A stretch of DNA of 54,431 nt from Desulfurococcales archaeon (GTDB lineage: Archaea; Thermoproteota; Thermoprotei_A; Sulfolobales; WAQK01), in contig JALWQH010000032.1 in the NCBI GenBank assembly GCA_027083135.1, positions 1-54,431 on the forward strand. Direction: 5' to 3'. Made by a program: the position numbers and the translations under genes. Positions 51,846-54,431 of the stretch are shown here, one piece after another. The notes under the pieces are model-generated. The model did not search any database, had not been told where the DNA came from, and worked only from the letters and a program-made list of their open reading frames with translations. Position 1 is the first letter of the stretch; each line of letters starts with the position of its first letter.

Positions 51846-52100
51846 ATGATTAGGCTGGGCGAGGTTGGTTTGGGTTCTGGGAGGAGGGGTAGGTATACTA
51901 CTGTCTCGATCCCTGTGACTCTTTATGAGCGTATCAGGGAGCTTATCAGGGATACTGGGTTTACGAGTGTTTCTCAGTATGTGACGTATGTTTTGCGGGA
52001 GGTTGTTGCGGCTCATGAGGAGGCTAGGTATGAGGAGCCTTTTACTGAGGAGGATAGGGAGAGGATTTTGGAGAGGCTCCGTAGGCTGGGCTACCTGTAG
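51846..52100 (+). CDS. Ribbon-helix-helix protein 2 (CopG-like)
   Basis: An 84-residue RHH protein: basic N-terminus (SGRRGRY), strand TTVSIPV near residue 18, helix TLYERIRELIRDTG, turn FTSVSQ, helix YVTYVLREVVAAHEEA, then the C-terminal helix DRERILERLRRLGYL. The tail is almost the same as in RHH protein 1 (ERLRxLGY), though the rest is different. ATG 51846 is used; TTG 51870 is possible (see the palindrome). The stop is 10 bases before the ATP sulfurylase start, so the regulator and enzyme are in one operon. Confidence 0.8.
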   Translation: MIRLGEVGLGSGRRGRYTTVSIPVTLYERIRELIRDTGFTSVSQYVTYVLREVVAAHEEARYEEPFTEEDRERILERLRRLGYL

Positions 52101-52110
52101 GTGGTGATGC

Positions 52111-53268
52111 ATGGTTTCCCGCCCTCATGGGGGTAGGCTTGTCAGCAGGGTTGTTTCTGGGCGTAGGAGGGAGGTTTTGCTGGAGGAGGCTGGGGAGCTG
52201 CCTTGGCTGGAGCTGAGCCTGGACAGGGCTGTGGATCTGGAGGATCTGGCTCATGGCGTGTATAGCCCCTTGGAGGGCTTCATGGTTAGGGAGGATTACT
52301 TGAACGTGTTGGGGGAGATGAGGCTCTCCTCTGATCACCCGTGGACTATTCCCATAGTGCTGGACGCTGATCCAGGGGAGCTGAGAGGTGTGGGGGAGGG
52401 TGACGACCTGGCTTTGAGGTATGGGGGGAGGGTGCTGGGTGTTATGAGGGTTGAGGAGATCTACGAGTGGGATAAGAGGCTGCATGCTGAGAAGGTGTAT
52501 GGGACCAGGGATCCAAGGCACCCGGGCGTGGCTAGAGTTATGGGTATGAAGGAATTATTGGTTGGGGGTAGGGTTGACCTGCTTAACCCTCTCCCCAACC
52601 ATTTGGAGGATTATACGCTGTGGCCTGAGGAGACGAGGGTTTTGTTCAGGGAGCTGGGATGGAGGAGGATTGTTGGTTTTCAGACTAGGAATGTGCCTCA
52701 CATGGGGCATGAGTATGTGCAAAAGGCTGCATTGACATTCATGGATGGATTATTCATCAACCCATTGGTGGGGTGGAAGAAGCCTGGGGATTTTAGGGAT
52801 GAGGTCATATTGGCGGCGTATAAGGCGCTCATAGAGCACTACTATCCCAGAGACTCAGTTGTGCTTGCAGCGTTGAGGATGAATATGAGGTATGCTGGGC
52901 CAAGGGAAGCTGTGCACCACGCTATTGTTAGGAAGAATTTCGGCTGCACCCACTTCATAGTTGGCAGGGATCACGCGGGGGTAGGAGACTATTATGGCCC
53001 CTACGATGCTTGGAGGTTGTTCGAAGAGTTCCCTGATCTAGGTATACAGCCCCTATTCATCAGGGAAGCCTTCTACTGCAGGAAGTGTGGGGGAATGGTG
53101 AATGAGAAGATCTGCCCCCACGGGGAGGAGCATAGGGTTAGGATAAGTGGAACCCGGCTGAGAGAAATGATTAGGAGGGGTGAGAAGCCCCCATCATACA
53201 TGATGCGCCCAGAGGTGGCTGAAACCATACTGGGCTTCAAGAACCCCTTCGTCGGTGACCATGAATGA
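52111..53268 (+). CDS. sat: Sulfate adenylyltransferase (ATP sulfurylase)
   Basis: It interconverts ATP plus sulfate with adenosine 5'-phosphosulfate plus pyrophosphate. 385 residues, normal for the single-domain archaeal form. Catalytic motifs: VGFQTRNVPHMGHEYVQKAAL (QxRN and HxxH) near residue 195, LAALRMNMRYAGPREAVHHAIVR near 250 and VGRDHAGVGDYYGPYDA near 285. A zinc-type cysteine set CRKCGG and CPHGEEH precedes ISGTRLREMIRRGE, typical of archaeal and sulfur-reducing lineages. ATG 52111 has GGTGGTGAT upstream. The stop overlaps the next start (ATGA). Direction (sulfate activation or reduction) cannot be told from this gene alone. Confidence 0.96.
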   Translation: MVSRPHGGRLVSRVVSGRRREVLLEEAGELPWLELSLDRAVDLEDLAHGVYSPLEGFMVREDYLNVLGEMRLSSDHPWTIPIVLDADPGELRGVGEGDDLALRYGGRVLGVMRVEEIYEWDKRLHAEKVYGTRDPRHPGVARVMGMKELLVGGRVDLLNPLPNHLEDYTLWPEETRVLFRELGWRRIVGFQTRNVPHMGHEYVQKAALTFMDGLFINPLVGWKKPGDFRDEVILAAYKALIEHYYPRDSVVLAALRMNMRYAGPREAVHHAIVRKNFGCTHFIVGRDHAGVGDYYGPYDAWRLFEEFPDLGIQPLFIREAFYCRKCGGMVNEKICPHGEEHRVRISGTRLREMIRRGEKPPSYMMRPEVAETILGFKNPFVGDHE

Positions 53269-54251
53269 TTCCAGGGGAGATAGGGCTAATGGTGTACCAC
53301 TGGGATGCTGATGGAGTAGCATCAGCAGCCATGATCCTCAGGGACCGCAGGGTTCATAGGCTAGCTGTGCCACGCATAGGCCACTACACAGCCCAAGCCA
53401 TACCCGTAGGGGAGGTGGATCTAAGCCTCCCCCTACTAATCCTGGACTACGGCCTAGGCATGAGGGAGCTTGAGAAACTGGAGAGTAGGGTTAGGGGAGG
53501 AGTAGTGGTGGTTGACCACCACCTCACGGATGCTGAGAGTAGGGGTAATGTAAGAGTGTATAATCCCTCCCCAGGCAGGGCCCCTTCAACCACATGGGTT
53601 CTAAGGGACCTCATCCAAAACCCCCCTCTCCTCCCACTCCTAGTAGGGGTGGCAGGAGACGTGGGCGTCGAGCTCAGGGATCCTGTGGGGAGGGAGGTTG
53701 AAGCATTGTTGGGGGAGGCTGGGTGGAGCTATGGGGATGTATTGGAGCTTGCTGAGAGGCTTAACTCCTGCGCCCCCCTACTGGACTACAGGTGCCTCCT
53801 CAAGGCTCCTAGAAGGCTCCTAGAATACGGCGACGACCTGGATAAGGCCTTGGGGGATGAGGATTGGATGGAGGCTAAGGAGAGGGTTGAGGGGGAGGTG
53901 GAGAAATTATTGGCTGAGGCTGCGGCTGAGGAGAGGGGCGGGGTGCTTGTCTATAGGCTCACATCCCCCCTATACCTTGCCTCAAGGATTGGCAGGAGGC
54001 TTGCAGCAGCTAATCCTGGCAGAATAGTGGTCGTGGTATTCGACAGGATGGATGGGTATACGGAGATCTATGTTAGGAGGATTGGCGGAGGCTTATCAGG
54101 CCCCCTCAACAGGCTCAGAGAGTTGGGGTTGCCTGTTGGAGGCAAGGACACTGTGTTCGCCTCCCAGATACCTAGCCCTGAGGCTGAGGGGATCCTAGAA
54201 ATGTTTTTACAAGTGCTTGTGGAATTCATGGGGGTGGAGGAGAACGGCTAG
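53265..54251 (+). CDS. DHH-family phosphoesterase
   Basis: A 328-residue phosphoesterase of the DHH superfamily. MVYHWDADGVASAAMIL (residues 9-25) is the metal-binding DxDG region, LILDYGLG a further Asp, and VVVVDHHLTD (about 80-88) the DHH signature; a C-terminal RIGGGLSGPLNRLRELGLPVGG matches the DHHA1 substrate domain with GGG loop. Members cleave nanoRNA, cyclic dinucleotides or 3'-phosphoadenosine 5'-phosphate. Because it overlaps sat (ATGA), a role on pAp or another adenosine phosphate of sulfur activation is attractive, but this is inference. Confidence 0.88.
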   Translation: MIPGEIGLMVYHWDADGVASAAMILRDRRVHRLAVPRIGHYTAQAIPVGEVDLSLPLLILDYGLGMRELEKLESRVRGGVVVVDHHLTDAESRGNVRVYNPSPGRAPSTTWVLRDLIQNPPLLPLLVGVAGDVGVELRDPVGREVEALLGEAGWSYGDVLELAERLNSCAPLLDYRCLLKAPRRLLEYGDDLDKALGDEDWMEAKERVEGEVEKLLAEAAAEERGGVLVYRLTSPLYLASRIGRRLAAANPGRIVVVVFDRMDGYTEIYVRRIGGGLSGPLNRLRELGLPVGGKDTVFASQIPSPEAEGILEMFLQVLVEFMGVEENG

Positions 54252-54255
54252 ACGG

Positions 54256-54431
54256 ATGCTTATACTTGGATTAGACTCCCTCCCGCCGAGAGTATTGTAC
54301 GGGGGGATGGATGGAGGAGGATTCAATTATCTTAGGGGATTGGTGGGGGATTCTGCCCGCTATATTATGAGGTCCTGCTACCCGCCTATAACTGTGCCTG
54401 CATGGATGGTGATGTTTACGGGTAGGCTTCC
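54256..54431 (+). CDS. Alkaline-phosphatase-superfamily enzyme, 5' part only
   Basis: The first 58 codons of a gene that runs off the right edge. MLILGLDSLPPRVL carries the first metal-binding Asp and YPPITVPAWMVMFTG the Thr nucleophile region of the phosphodiesterase / nucleotide pyrophosphatase clade. ATG 54256 follows the DHH gene by four bases, so it belongs to the sat operon. It is a distant relative of the enzyme at 42167, with no close similarity. Confidence 0.8.
   Translation, partial: MLILGLDSLPPRVLYGGMDGGGFNYLRGLVGDSARYIMRSCYPPITVPAWMVMFTGRL

Noticed and set aside
1-54431. CRISPR array or intact insertion sequence
   Set aside because: No regularly spaced direct repeats of CRISPR size and no transposase-like protein were seen on reading through; only short irregular repeats exist.

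Overview
The window looks like part of a crenarchaeal (Thermoproteota) chromosome, probably from a heterotrophic thermophile. The evidence is archaeal-type TATA boxes a short distance upstream of starts, GGTG/GGAGG ribosome binding sites, frequent GTG and TTG starts, heavy use of AGG (Arg) and ATA (Ile) codons, a glycine decarboxylase split into two subunits, a lipoate ligase split into two genes, and Thr-rich stalked surface proteins. The genus cannot be fixed from sequence reading alone.

Region 1 (1-8.2 kb) is central and amino-acid metabolism: an SDR oxidoreductase translationally coupled to gcvPA and gcvPB (gcvPB runs off the left edge), a second SDR, a membrane-anchored protein of unknown function, and a long pyruvate phosphate dikinase. 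Region 2 (8.3-16.7 kb) is a MoxR-type cluster: a secreted coiled protein, two von Willebrand A membrane proteins, a membrane protein, an ABC permease and ATPase, a MoxR AAA+ ATPase, an unrecognised protein and a DUF58 protein. This is the best candidate here for an undescribed, probably envelope-related system. Region 3 (16.7-31.2 kb) is built around histidine and amino-acid degradation: imidazolonepropionase, urocanase and histidine ammonia-lyase, a second imidazolonepropionase-like amidohydrolase, glutamine synthetase, lipoate ligase and a branched-chain-type amino-acid ABC importer (livK, livHMGF). The importer is split by an archaeal STAND-type ATPase gene whose start is covered by a striking tandem palindrome.

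Region 4 (31.3-34.6 kb) holds a secreted metallophosphoesterase, small membrane proteins and a cupin. Region 5 (35.3-48.3 kb) is a surface-glycan island: flippase, large membrane proteins, five soluble glycosyltransferases, a GT-C-like membrane protein, an alkaline-phosphatase-fold enzyme and an FkbM methyltransferase. Base composition changes inside it, from A+C-rich coding strands (about 36.5-41.3 kb) to strongly AT-rich DNA (about 41.4-48.3 kb), which suggests stepwise acquisition.

Region 6 (48.3-51.6 kb) is a nearly gene-free, decayed stretch full of broken reading frames, hairpins and palindromes. Region 7 (51.6 kb to the end) is a compact cluster of two ribbon-helix-helix regulators, ATP sulfurylase, a DHH phosphoesterase and the start of an alkaline-phosphatase-superfamily enzyme.

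I saw no tRNA, rRNA, CRISPR array or intact transposase by eye. Three divergent gene pairs appear to share a single near-palindromic TATA element.
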